DNA of 64,000 nucleotides from Burkholderiales bacterium (GTDB lineage Bacteria > Pseudomonadota > Gammaproteobacteria > Burkholderiales > Burkholderiaceae_C): assembly GCA_021414305.1 (NCBI GenBank), contig JAIOOS010000022.1, forward strand, positions 160,414 to 224,413, given 5' to 3'. Position numbers and translations under genes: made by a program. The notes below the pieces were generated by a model. The model searched no databases. It had not been told where the DNA came from and saw only the letters and a program-made list of their open reading frames with translations. This document shows, piece by piece, positions 1-9,355 of the stretch (positions within the stretch are counted from its first letter, which is position 1; each line of letters begins with the position of its first letter).

Positions 1-1
1 C

Positions 2-1498
2 CTCCGTGTGCTGCCGAACGACCGCGCCTACGACGGCCACTCGCGCCATGCCTACCGTTTCCTGCACGAGGGACTGCTGCCCGGGAACGTGTTCGCCCAG
101 GCCAGGGTGCTGCGCGTCTCCGACGACGACTACTGGAAGGACTTCCCGGGCGACACGAGGTCGCCGACGCCGCGGCTGCTGCAGTCCGACCTGCAGCTCA
201 ACCGCCCCTTCGGCGACTGGTCGACCTACGCCCGGGTGCAGCGCTGGCAGGTGCTGCAGACCGTGGACCCGACGACACGCATCGATCCGCCCCCCTACGA
301 GCGGCTGCCGCAGATCGGCACCCGCTACGCCGCGCCCTGGCTCGGCGGCGTCGACGTCAGCTTCGAAGGCGAGTTCAACCGCTTCGCCAACCCCGACGAC
401 CACTACCTCGCGCCGCGCCAGACCGGCGACCGCTTCCACGCCCTCGGCAGCATCAGCCGGCCGTTCTACACGCCGGGCTGGACCCTGGTGCCGAAGATCT
501 CGTTCAACGCCGCCTCCTACTCGGTCGACCAGCCCCTTGCCGATGGCCGGCACAGCGCCTCGCGTGTGATCCCGACGGTGAGCCTCGACAGTGCCTGGGC
601 CCTGGAGCGCGATACCAGCCTGTTCGGCAAGGCGTTCCGCGAGACGCTCGAGCCGCGCCTCTTCTACGTCAACACGCCGTTCCGCCACCAGGCCGACCTG
701 CCCAACTTCGACGCCGCGCCCAAGGACTTCAACTTCGACTCGATCTTCACGGAGAACCTGTTCTCGGGCGTCGACCGCGTCTCCGATTCGCACCAGCTCA
801 CGGCCGGCCTGACCTCGCGGCTGGTCGACCCGCAGACGGGAGTCGAGGCGCTGCGCCTGGGCATCATGCAGCGCTACCTGTTCCGCGACCAGCTCGTCAC
901 CCCCGACGGCACGCCGCAGACCCAGCGCTGGTCCGACATCCTGGTGCTGGGCTCGACCTCGCTGGTGCCGAACTGGACCTTCGACGCCCAGGCCCAGTAC
1001 AACCCCGACACCCGCCGGATCGCGCGTTCGCTCGCCGGCTTTCGCTATTCGCCCGGGCCGTACCGGACCATCAACATGAACTACCGGCTGACGCGCGGCC
1101 TCTCGGAGCAGGTCGAGGTCGGCTGGCAGTGGCCGGTCTACGGCAGGCCGCGCGCCGGCGAGGGCGGCGAGGGCGGGCAGCCGTCCTCGGGCGGCGGCAA
1201 GTGCGGCGGCACGCTCTATACCGTCGGCCGGGTCAACTACAGCACCCGCGACAGCCGGCTCACCGACTCGCTCGTCGGCCTCGAATACGATGCCGGCTGC
1301 TGGATCGGCCGGCTGGTCGTCGAGCGGCTGTCGACCGGCCGCAGCGAAGCGACGACGCGCCTGCTGGTGCAATTGGAACTCGTCGGGCTGTCCCGGATCG
1401 GAGCCAATCCGCTGCGCGTCTTGAAGGACAATGTGCCGGGCTACCAGCTGCTGCGCGACGAGCGCACGACGAGCACACCGTTCAACCCGTATGACTGA
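2..1498 (+). CDS. lptD: LPS-assembly protein LptD, C-terminal part (5' end outside the window)
   Basis: LptD is the outer-membrane beta-barrel that, with LptE, inserts lipopolysaccharide into the outer leaflet. About 498 residues are present in an open frame that enters from the left edge, so the N-terminal periplasmic domain and the first barrel strands are missing. The visible part is rich in alternating aromatic and polar strands typical of the barrel (for example RYAAPWLGGVDVSFEGEFN and LAGFRYSPGPYRTINMNYRL). It ends with the aspartate-tyrosine-rich strands of the family. Two late cysteines, in GGKCGGT and DAGCWIG, fit the C-terminal cysteine pair used for the inter-domain disulfides. surA follows with an 8-base overlap, the usual order in beta- and gammaproteobacteria. 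Its partner gene lptE lies at 10470-10964 on the other strand. Assignment is firm although the gene is partial. Confidence 0.93.
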   Translation, partial: LRVLPNDRAYDGHSRHAYRFLHEGLLPGNVFAQARVLRVSDDDYWKDFPGDTRSPTPRLLQSDLQLNRPFGDWSTYARVQRWQVLQTVDPTTRIDPPPYERLPQIGTRYAAPWLGGVDVSFEGEFNRFANPDDHYLAPRQTGDRFHALGSISRPFYTPGWTLVPKISFNAASYSVDQPLADGRHSASRVIPTVSLDSAWALERDTSLFGKAFRETLEPRLFYVNTPFRHQADLPNFDAAPKDFNFDSIFTENLFSGVDRVSDSHQLTAGLTSRLVDPQTGVEALRLGIMQRYLFRDQLVTPDGTPQTQRWSDILVLGSTSLVPNWTFDAQAQYNPDTRRIARSLAGFRYSPGPYRTINMNYRLTRGLSEQVEVGWQWPVYGRPRAGEGGEGGQPSSGGGKCGGTLYTVGRVNYSTRDSRLTDSLVGLEYDAGCWIGRLVVERLSTGRSEATTRLLVQLELVGLSRIGANPLRVLKDNVPGYQLLRDERTTSTPFNPYD

Positions 1499-2801
1499 TT
1501 CGAATCTCGCTCGCCGCCGGGCCCTCGCCGCGCTCGCCGCCCTGGCGCTGGGCATGACCGCCGGCTTGGCGCCGGCGCAGACCAGCGACTACATCGTCGC
1601 CGTCGTCAACCAGGAATTGGTCACCGCGGCGGAGGTGCAGCAGCGGATCGCGCGGGTGCGCGCCGAGGCGGCGCAGAACCGCAGCCAGCTTCCATCGGCG
1701 ACGGCGTTGCGCCAGCAGGTCGTCGAGATGCTGATCGACGAGCGCGTCCTTGTCACCAATGCGCGCGACAGCGGCGCCCGGATCGACGAGTCCGAGCTCG
1801 ACCGGGCCGTGGCCAACGTCGCGGTGCAGAACCAGCTCACCCTGGTGCAGCTGCGCGAGCGCCTGCGCAAGGAGGGGATCGAGTACGCGAAGTTCCGCGC
1901 CAACGTGAAGGACCAGATGCTGGTCGAGCGGGTGCGCGAGCGCGAGGTGGCGAGCCGGATCAAGGTGTCCGAGGCGGAGATCGACGCCCTCCTCGAGGAG
2001 CGGCGCAACGGCGGCGCCAACGCCCAGTTCAACATCGCCCAGATCATGGTGCCAGTGCCGGACAACGCGAACCAGGCGATGGTCGGCGAGCGCCGCGCGC
2101 TGGCGCAGGCCGCGCTGAGGCGGGTGCGGGCCGGCGAGGACTTCGCGGTCGTGGCGCGCGAAGTTTCGCAGGACAGCAACCGCACCCAGGGCGGCGAGAT
2201 CGGCATGCGGCCGGCCGACCGATTGCCCGACGTCTTCGTCAAGGCGGTTCGGCCGCTGAAGGCGGGCGAGATCTCGCCCGACGTGCTGCGCAGCGCCGCT
2301 GGCTTTCACGTGCTCAAGCTCGTCGAGCGCAAGGACGAGGGCGCGTTCAGCGTCCAGCAGGTGCGCGCCCGCCACATCCTCCTGCGGACCTCGGCCGCCG
2401 GCCTGAGCAACGAAGCGGCGGCGCGCCGTCTGATCCAGTTCAAGCGCGAGATCCTGGCCGGCAGCAAGACCTTCGAGCAGCTGGCGCGCGACAACTCCGA
2501 GGACGGCAGCGCCGCCCAGGGCGGCGACCTCGGCTGGGCTTCGGCCGGCCAGTACGTGCCCGAGTTCGAAGAGGCGCTCGCCGCGCTCGACGTCGGCGGG
2601 ATTTCCGATCCGGTCGTGACCCGCTTCGGCGTTCACCTGGTCCAGGTGGTCGACCGGCGCCAGGTCACGCTCGACAACAAGCAGCAACGCGAGCAGGCGA
2701 GGAACATCCTGCGCGAGCAGAAGTTCGATGAGGCCTATGCGGAATGGCTGCGCGACCTGCGCGGCCGGGCCTACATCGAGATGCGGGATCCGCCGCAGTA
2801 G
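1491..2801 (+). CDS. surA: Periplasmic chaperone and peptidyl-prolyl isomerase SurA
   Basis: SurA escorts unfolded outer-membrane proteins such as LptD across the periplasm to the BAM complex. The protein has 436 residues, the normal size for the family. A signal peptide covers residues 1 to about 31 (arginine-rich start, Leu/Ala core, then APAQ before the mature chain). The SurA N-terminal domain follows, with two parvulin-type PPIase domains after it: one around [12 protein letters not shown], and a second beginning at [10 protein letters not shown] with the GGDLGWAS and FGVHLVQVV signatures. The ATG lies inside the last codons of lptD, so the two genes are probably translationally coupled. 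pdxA, which often sits between surA and rsmA, is absent here. Confidence 0.95.
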   Translation: MTDSNLARRRALAALAALALGMTAGLAPAQTSDYIVAVVNQELVTAAEVQQRIARVRAEAAQNRSQLPSATALRQQVVEMLIDERVLVTNARDSGARIDESELDRAVANVAVQNQLTLVQLRERLRKEGIEYAKFRANVKDQMLVERVREREVASRIKVSEAEIDALLEERRNGGANAQFNIAQIMVPVPDNANQAMVGERRALAQAALRRVRAGEDFAVVAREVSQDSNRTQGGEIGMRPADRLPDVFVKAVRPLKAGEISPDVLRSAAGFHVLKLVERKDEGAFSVQQVRARHILLRTSAAGLSNEAAARRLIQFKREILAGSKTFEQLARDNSEDGSAAQGGDLGWASAGQYVPEFEEALAALDVGGISDPVVTRFGVHLVQVVDRRQVTLDNKQQREQARNILREQKFDEAYAEWLRDLRGRAYIEMRDPPQ

Positions 2802-2817
2802 CTGCGGCGCTCTTCCC

Positions 2818-3645
2818 GTGGCGCAGCACCCGAAGAAGCGCTTCGGCCAGCATTTTCTCGTCGATCCGGGGGTGATCGACGCGATCGTCCGGGCGGTTGC
2901 GCCGCGGCCGGGCGAGGCGCTGGTCGAGATCGGCCCGGGACGCGGCGCGATCACGATGCCGCTGCTCGAGCGCTGCGGCGCGCTTACCGTCATCGAGCTC
3001 GACCGCGACCTCGCGGCGCGGCTGCGCCGCACGCCGGGCCTCGAGGTCGTCGAAGCCGATGTGCTGCGCGTCGACTTCGCGGCCCTTCCGGCGGCCGCGG
3101 GCGGCGCCCGGCCGCTCCGCATCGTCGGCAACCTGCCCTACAACATCTCGACCCCGATCCTCTTTCACCTCCTGCAATCGGTGGACCGCATCGCCGACCA
3201 GCACGTCATGCTGCAGAAGGAGGTGGTCGACCGGATGGTGGCCCGCCCCGGTCGCAAGGACTACGGCCGGTTGAGCGTGATGCTGCAGTGGCGCTACGAG
3301 GTCGAGCACGTGCTCGACGTCGCGCCCGAGGCCTTCGATCCGCCGCCGCGGGTCGATTCGGCGGTGGTGCGCATGGCGCCCAAGCCGGCCGCCGCCGGCG
3401 TCGACCCGAAGCTGCTCGGCGAGCTGGTGACCGTCGCCTTCTCGCAGCGGCGCAAGCTGTTGCGCCACACGCTCGGCCGCTGGCTCGACGAGCGCGGCGC
3501 GAGCGGCGACTTCGACGTGCAGCGGCGCGCCGAGGAGGTTCCGGTCGAGGAATACCTGCGGCTTGCGTCAGACGTCGCAAAAGCGACCCGGGAGGGGTCG
3601 GCCCCTCCCTCCCGGAGGGAGGGGTTGGGGAGGGAGCGACCCTGA
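2818..3645 (+). CDS. rsmA: 16S rRNA (adenine1518/1519-N6)-dimethyltransferase RsmA (KsgA)
   Basis: RsmA dimethylates the two adjacent adenines in the terminal loop of 16S rRNA during late 30S assembly. The protein starts at a GTG 16 bases after the surA stop and has 275 residues. Diagnostic segments are the N-terminal KKRFGQHFL, the SAM-binding [11 protein letters not shown], the acidic ELDRDL, and the catalytic NLPYNIS. The last 20 or so residues (after [10 protein letters not shown]) are Arg/Gly/Pro-rich and are encoded by a GC-rich extragenic palindrome. They look like a repeat that replaced the original stop rather than conserved protein. The start is chosen because upstream in-frame codons lie within surA and do not match the family. 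Confidence 0.94.
   Translation: MAQHPKKRFGQHFLVDPGVIDAIVRAVAPRPGEALVEIGPGRGAITMPLLERCGALTVIELDRDLAARLRRTPGLEVVEADVLRVDFAALPAAAGGARPLRIVGNLPYNISTPILFHLLQSVDRIADQHVMLQKEVVDRMVARPGRKDYGRLSVMLQWRYEVEHVLDVAPEAFDPPPRVDSAVVRMAPKPAAAGVDPKLLGELVTVAFSQRRKLLRHTLGRWLDERGASGDFDVQRRAEEVPVEEYLRLASDVAKATREGSAPPSRREGLGRERP
3602..3624. repeat. REP-like palindrome forming the rsmA 3' end
   Basis: A perfect inverted repeat with 11-base arms (3602-3612 and 3614-3624) around a single central base, made of CCCCTCCCTCC and its complement. The same design, with base substitutions, recurs at 50360-50382, and a relative lies at 54932-54955. It lies inside the reading frame of rsmA and supplies its odd C-terminal tail. 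Confidence 0.75.
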
Positions 3646-3655
3646 CCGCGCCTTG

Positions 3656-3688
3656 GCGCGGCGTAGCCGCTACGCGGCTACGCCGCGC
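3656..3688 (+). terminator. Strong hairpin after rsmA
   Basis: A 14-bp perfect stem (GCGCGGCGTAGCCG and its complement) closes a 5-base loop. It begins 11 bases after the rsmA stop. No T-tract follows, so it is a candidate terminator or mRNA 3'-end stabiliser rather than a textbook intrinsic terminator. Confidence 0.5.
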
Positions 3689-3821
3689 TCAGCCACATCG
3701 CCGTGTCGAAGGCGCTGCTCATCAGCGGCATGTTCGCGCCGAAGCTGCTGTTCGCCGCGGTCTTGGCTGCCGCCTTGACGGGTTTGTCGATGCTCTTGTC
3801 GTTGCTGACGCCGGGGGCCAC
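3678..3821 (-). CDS. Possible small hypothetical protein (47 aa)
   Basis: A 48-codon frame from a GTG start, ending in a well-composed sequence (SSFGANMPLMSSAFDTAMW). Its third codon positions are almost all G or C, as in real genes of this genome. However, the opposite strand over the same bases (3703 onwards) also reads with high GC3 and encodes a hydrophobic peptide (MFAPKLLFAAVLAAAL), so strand cannot be settled by eye. I do not recognise a family. It could be a small gene on either strand, a fragment of an older gene, or non-coding. It lies between the convergent rsmA and barstar genes and is flanked by two strong hairpins. Confidence 0.2.
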   Translation of the reverse strand: MAPGVSNDKSIDKPVKAAAKTAANSSFGANMPLMSSAFDTAMWLSAA

Positions 3822-3828
3822 ATCCGTC

Positions 3829-3863
3829 GCCCGCTCCCATGACCCTATTTCCTGGGAGCGGGC
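3829..3863 (-). terminator. Hairpin immediately after the barstar-like gene
   Basis: An 11-bp perfect stem (3829-3839 with 3853-3863, GCCCGCTCCCA and its complement) with a 13-base loop. It starts at the stop codon of the barstar-like gene on the minus strand. There is no long T-tract. It is the likely end of the RNase-inhibitor transcript. Confidence 0.5.
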
Positions 3864-4258
3864 TACTGAAAAGAATAGAAGCACCGGAACGGTACTTTGC
3901 GCTCCGCCCAGTAGTCGGCGGCGTCGCGGAAGACGTCGAGCAACTGCTCGCGCGCCTCGCGGTCGAAGCGGGGGTTGTCGGGCAACTGCTCCAGGACGAC
4001 GACGAAGCCCGGCTGCGAGCCGGCCTTCTGCACCAGATCGGTCATGCAGTCGTAGAGTGCGTCGAGGTTCTTGCCGAAGTGAGTCGGGAACAGGAACGCT
4101 TCGGCGATGCCCTCGAGCACTTCCTGCTTGGACTGCGCCGCCGTCAGGTTGGCGTACAGGAAATGCTGCTCGGCGTGGGTCGCCGCCTGCATGAGTTCAT
4201 CGACCCGATAGGCTCGAATCGACTGCACGATGTTTGGACGGACTGTCTGCAAGAGCAT
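3863..4258 (-). CDS. Barstar-family ribonuclease inhibitor
   Basis: A predicted cytoplasmic inhibitor that would protect the producer from the ribonuclease encoded just upstream. It has 131 residues from this start. The diagnostic block is FPTHFGKNLDALYDCMTDL at residues 57-75. It corresponds to the barnase-contacting helix of barstar and keeps both aspartates equivalent to barstar D35 and D39 (D66 and D70 here). The C-terminal REQLLDVFRDAADYW also fits barstar. It is longer than barstar itself (about 90 aa) because of about 40 extra N-terminal residues. An excellent AAGGAGG eight bases upstream supports this start. A second start at 4300 overlaps the RNase stop as ATGA and would add 14 residues. 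Gene order toxin then inhibitor with direct overlap argues for co-expression. Confidence 0.85.
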   Translation of the reverse strand: MLLQTVRPNIVQSIRAYRVDELMQAATHAEQHFLYANLTAAQSKQEVLEGIAEAFLFPTHFGKNLDALYDCMTDLVQKAGSQPGFVVVLEQLPDNPRFDREAREQLLDVFRDAADYWAERKVPFRCFYSFQ

Positions 4259-4266
4259 GTCACGTT

Positions 4267-4273
4267 CCTCCTT
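4267..4273 (-). promoter_or_regulatory. Shine-Dalgarno site for the barstar-like gene
   Basis: AAGGAGG on the minus strand, eight bases before the ATG at 4258. It is one of the best ribosome sites in the window and favours the shorter inhibitor over the ATGA-coupled start at 4300. Confidence 0.6.
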
Positions 4274-4296
4274 GTCATTGAAATTTGCTAGCGCGC

Positions 4297-4695
4297 TCAT
4301 GGCGTGATCCGTTTGAAGCTGGCGTAGTGATCGCCGGTGTAATAACAAGCTGCGGGCGTGACCGGATCGGTTCCGCCGCAGACGATTCGCCGCCCACCCC
4401 GATCGTGGGCGCCCGGAGTGGCCACCGTGTATTCTCGGTAGTAACCCTTGTTCTGGAGGGGCAGAAGCCGCTCGCGGTTGCCGAAGACCGACCCGTCCTT
4501 GGCGTACCGGAAGGGGCCGCCGGCAAGGATCGCCGTGTGCACCGCCCGCGCTTCGGCAGGCAATTGCGCGACCGCAACCGTTCCCGCAGACGGTGCCGAA
4601 TCACGCGCTTGTAAGGTGCCGACTGCCAGCAGCACTGCGACGCCGAGGCCCGCTCCCCACCGGAGCAAAGGCCGCCAAGGCTGCAGCCGACCCAT
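4297..4695 (-). CDS. Secreted guanyl-preferring ribonuclease (RNase Sa / N1-T1-barnase family)
   Basis: A small extracellular-type ribonuclease of 132 residues. A signal peptide runs from the start through about LLAVGTLQA (residue 30). The mature part closely follows RNase Sa of Streptomyces: LPAEARAVHTAILAGGPF, then DGSVFGNRE, GYYREYTVATPG, GRRIVCGG and YYTGDHYASF. The catalytic glutamate (E88 in REYTV), arginine (R103) and histidine (H123 in GDHY) are all present, so it should be active. Two cysteines (C106, C117) could pair. The ATG at 4695 was chosen because it starts the signal peptide directly; the frame is open further upstream. The inhibitor gene follows. The gene and its upstream region are less GC-rich than the neighbours, suggesting acquisition by transfer. 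Confidence 0.88.
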   Translation of the reverse strand: MGRLQPWRPLLRWGAGLGVAVLLAVGTLQARDSAPSAGTVAVAQLPAEARAVHTAILAGGPFRYAKDGSVFGNRERLLPLQNKGYYREYTVATPGAHDRGGRRIVCGGTDPVTPAACYYTGDHYASFKRITP

Positions 4696-4889
4696 CAAAA
4701 CCACCGGAAATCCCTGAACGTTGAATCTGGAGATGTTACCGAAGTGGGGCGAAAACCTCAAGTTGCTGCCACATATTAGGGCACGAATCGCAGGGATTAA
4801 GTTAGCGCACACTCTTCATAATAACAAGCATATGCGAAGAGTCAAAACCGCGATAACGAAGACATCATTTAGTTTCGCAGGCCCCGACG
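4696..4889. other. AT-richer intergenic region upstream of the RNase gene
   Basis: The 194 bases between the maeB stop and the RNase start are markedly richer in A and T than the rest of the window. They hold an inverted repeat with 7-base arms (ACTCTTC at 4811-4817, complement at 4836-4842). The region should contain the promoter of the RNase-inhibitor pair and possibly the end of the maeB transcript. No convincing -35/-10 pair could be fixed by eye. Confidence 0.4.
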
Positions 4890-7184
<2,295 letters not shown>

Positions 7185-7325
7185 GGTGGGCTGGACAGGC
7201 GTCCGGGTCGCGGCGCGGCCGCAGCGCAGCGATCATTGCAGCGTTTCGCAGTCGCCGACCCCGATATTTCCCGGGGCAGGCCGCACGCCCCGGCGCCGAG
7301 CCGCCGCCTATGATCGGCGCCTCCC

Positions 7326-8309
7326 ATGGCCCCGCTCGGCGAGTTCGACCTGATCGCCCGCTACTTCACGCGGCCGGTGCGCCGTGCCGCGCTCGGCGTC
7401 GGCGACGACTGCGCCCTGCTCGACCTCGCACCGGGCATGACGCTCGCCGTTTCCAGCGACATGCTGGTCGAGGGCCGGCACTTCGTCTCCACGGTGGCGC
7501 CGGAGCGGCTCGGCCACAAGGCGCTGGCGGTGAACCTCAGCGACCTCGCCGCCTGCGGCGCCCGCCCGCTCGCCTTCACCCTGGCGCTCGCCTTGCCCGC
7601 GGCCGACGAGGCCTTTCTCGCCCCCTTCGCCCGCGGCCTGCTGGCGCTGGCCGAGCGCCACGACTGCGAGCTGGTCGGTGGCGACACCACCCGCGGCCCG
7701 CTGACGATCGCCATCACCGTGTTCGGCGAGCTCGCTCCCGGCACCGCGCTGCTGCGCTCGGGCGCGCGGCCCGGCGACGACCTGTACGTCAGCGGCCTGC
7801 TCGGCGACGCCCGCCTGGCGCTCGAGGTGCTGCGCGGCAGGGCGGCGGCGCCCGGCGAGGCGTTCGCGCGCATCCGCCGGGCGATGGAGGAACCCGAGCC
7901 GCGGGTCGCGCTCGGCCGCGCGCTCGTCGGCATCGCCAGCAGCGCGATCGACGTTTCCGACGGCCTGGCGGGGGATCTCGGCCATGTATTGCGTCGTTCC
8001 GGTGTCGGAGCGGTGGTCGAGGTCGACGCCTTGCCGCGCAGCGCCGACCTCGCCGCCCAGGCCGAAGCGCTGCAGCGCGAATGCCTGCTGGCCGGCGGCG
8101 ACGACTACGAGCTCGTCTTCACCGCACCGGTCGGGCGCCGCGAGGCCGTCGCCGGCGCGGCGCGAGCGGCGGCTACCCCGGTGACGCGGATCGGCCGGAT
8201 CGAGCCCGGCCAGGAGCTCCGCTTCGTCGACGCGGCGGGGCGCGAGGTGAGCGGCCCTGCGACTTCGTTCGACCACTTCCGGCCGGACCCGCCGGCGTCG
8301 GCAACATGA
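7326..8309 (+). CDS. thiL: Thiamine-monophosphate kinase
   Basis: Phosphorylates thiamine monophosphate to thiamine diphosphate, the last step of the cofactor pathway, in the cytoplasm. The 327 residues match the family. Visible landmarks are GEFDLIARYF at the start, the nucleotide/metal motif GVGDDCALL, SSDMLVEGRHF, GGDTTRGPL, and a late AGGDDYELVFT. It leads an operon with pgpA (ATGA overlap) and pncC (GTGA overlap). thiL-pgpA adjacency is common in proteobacteria. No thiamine riboswitch is evident in the 141-base upstream region. Confidence 0.95.
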   Translation: MAPLGEFDLIARYFTRPVRRAALGVGDDCALLDLAPGMTLAVSSDMLVEGRHFVSTVAPERLGHKALAVNLSDLAACGARPLAFTLALALPAADEAFLAPFARGLLALAERHDCELVGGDTTRGPLTIAITVFGELAPGTALLRSGARPGDDLYVSGLLGDARLALEVLRGRAAAPGEAFARIRRAMEEPEPRVALGRALVGIASSAIDVSDGLAGDLGHVLRRSGVGAVVEVDALPRSADLAAQAEALQRECLLAGGDDYELVFTAPVGRREAVAGAARAAATPVTRIGRIEPGQELRFVDAAGREVSGPATSFDHFRPDPPASAT

Positions 8310-8857
8310 GCACCGAACCCGCGCTCAACCCGCCCCTGCGCGGCGCCGGGCGCCGGCCCGACTGGCGCTTTCTGCTCGCGCACCCGGCGCATGTCGTCGC
8401 CCTCGGCTTCGGCGCCGGCCTGTCGCCGCTCGCGCCCGGAACGGTGGGAACCCTCTGGGCCTGGGTCGCCTGGGCGGCCCTGCAGCCGGCGTTGGGCGAC
8501 GGCGTTCGCGCCGCGGTGCTGCTGGGATCGACCCTCGTCGGCTGGTGGGCCTGCACGGTGACCGCGCGCGATCTGGCGCAGGCCGATCCGTCGTCCATCG
8601 TCTGGGACGAGATCGTCGCCTTCTGGCTGGTGCTCTGGCTGGTCACGCCTGCCGGCTTCTGGGGCCAGGCGGTGGCGTTCGCGCTGTTCCGCTTCTTCGA
8701 CGCGGCCAAGCCCGGTCCGGTCGCCTGGGCCGACCAGCTGTTCAAGCTGCGCCGCGGCCGGGCGATCGGCTGGGCCCAGGGCTTCGGCATCCTGTTCGAC
8801 GACTTCGTCGCGGCGCTGTGCACGCTGCTCGTGATCGCCTCGTGGAGGTTCGTGTGA
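8306..8857 (+). CDS. pgpA: Phosphatidylglycerophosphatase A
   Basis: Dephosphorylates phosphatidylglycerol phosphate to phosphatidylglycerol at the inner membrane. It has 183 residues. The family block GFGAGLSPLAPGTVGTLW is near residue 35, followed by the acidic segments WDEIVAFWLVLW and FFDAAKPGPVAWADQ that bear the metal-binding aspartates. There are three to four hydrophobic segments and a final transmembrane stretch ending LLVIASWRF. The ATG overlaps the thiL stop as ATGA, which fixes the start within a longer open frame. Confidence 0.93.
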   Translation: MSTEPALNPPLRGAGRRPDWRFLLAHPAHVVALGFGAGLSPLAPGTVGTLWAWVAWAALQPALGDGVRAAVLLGSTLVGWWACTVTARDLAQADPSSIVWDEIVAFWLVLWLVTPAGFWGQAVAFALFRFFDAAKPGPVAWADQLFKLRRGRAIGWAQGFGILFDDFVAALCTLLVIASWRFV

Positions 8858-9351
8858 GCCAGGCAAGCGAGCCCGCTGCAACGGTGGAGCGGCTCGCCGC
8901 GACCTTGCGCCAGCGCGGTGCCCGTATCGCAACGGCGGAGTCGTGCACCGGCGGCCTGATCGCCGCCGCCTGCACCTCGCTCGCCGGCTCGAGCGACTGG
9001 TTCGAGCGCGGCTTCGTCACCTACTCGAACGAGGCCAAGACCGAGATGCTCGGCGTGCCGGCGGCGCTGATCGCGGCGTACGGCGCGGTCAGCGCCGAGG
9101 TCGCGTGCGCCATGGCCGAAGGCGCGCTCGGCCATTCGCGCGCGTCGTTCGCGGTCTCGGTGACGGGCATCGCCGGGCCGGGCGGCGGGTCGATCGCCAA
9201 GCCGGTGGGAACGGTCTGGATCGGCGTCGCCGCATGCGGCGAAAAAGCCGTCGCCTCCCTGCTGCAGGCCACCGGCGACCGGGCTGCGATCCGCCATGCG
9301 TCGGTGGCCCGCGCGCTGGCCCTGCTGCTCGCGCGCTGCGAGGCCGGCTGA
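8854..9351 (+). CDS. pncC: Nicotinamide-nucleotide amidohydrolase PncC (CinA C-terminal family)
   Basis: Deamidates nicotinamide mononucleotide to nicotinic acid mononucleotide, recycling the product released by NAD-dependent DNA ligase. It has 165 residues from a GTG start that overlaps the pgpA stop as GTGA. The CinA C-terminal signature is complete: IATAESCTGGLIAAACTSLAG, then FVTYSNEAKTEMLGV, and VSVTGIAGPGGGS followed by KPVGTVWIGVA. The serine of AESCTGG is the proposed catalytic residue of the family. It is the third gene of the thiL operon and runs convergent with holA, with only four bases between the stops. Confidence 0.92.
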   Translation: MSQASEPAATVERLAATLRQRGARIATAESCTGGLIAAACTSLAGSSDWFERGFVTYSNEAKTEMLGVPAALIAAYGAVSAEVACAMAEGALGHSRASFAVSVTGIAGPGGGSIAKPVGTVWIGVAACGEKAVASLLQATGDRAAIRHASVARALALLLARCEAG

Positions 9352-9355
9352 GGGC

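Noticed and set aside
7309..7314. TATGAT just before thiL as its -10
   Set aside because: It would place the transcript start within a few bases of the ATG and lacks a -35; probably chance.
7185..7325. TPP riboswitch upstream of thiL
   Set aside because: No CUGAGA-type core or matching stems could be found in the 141 bases.
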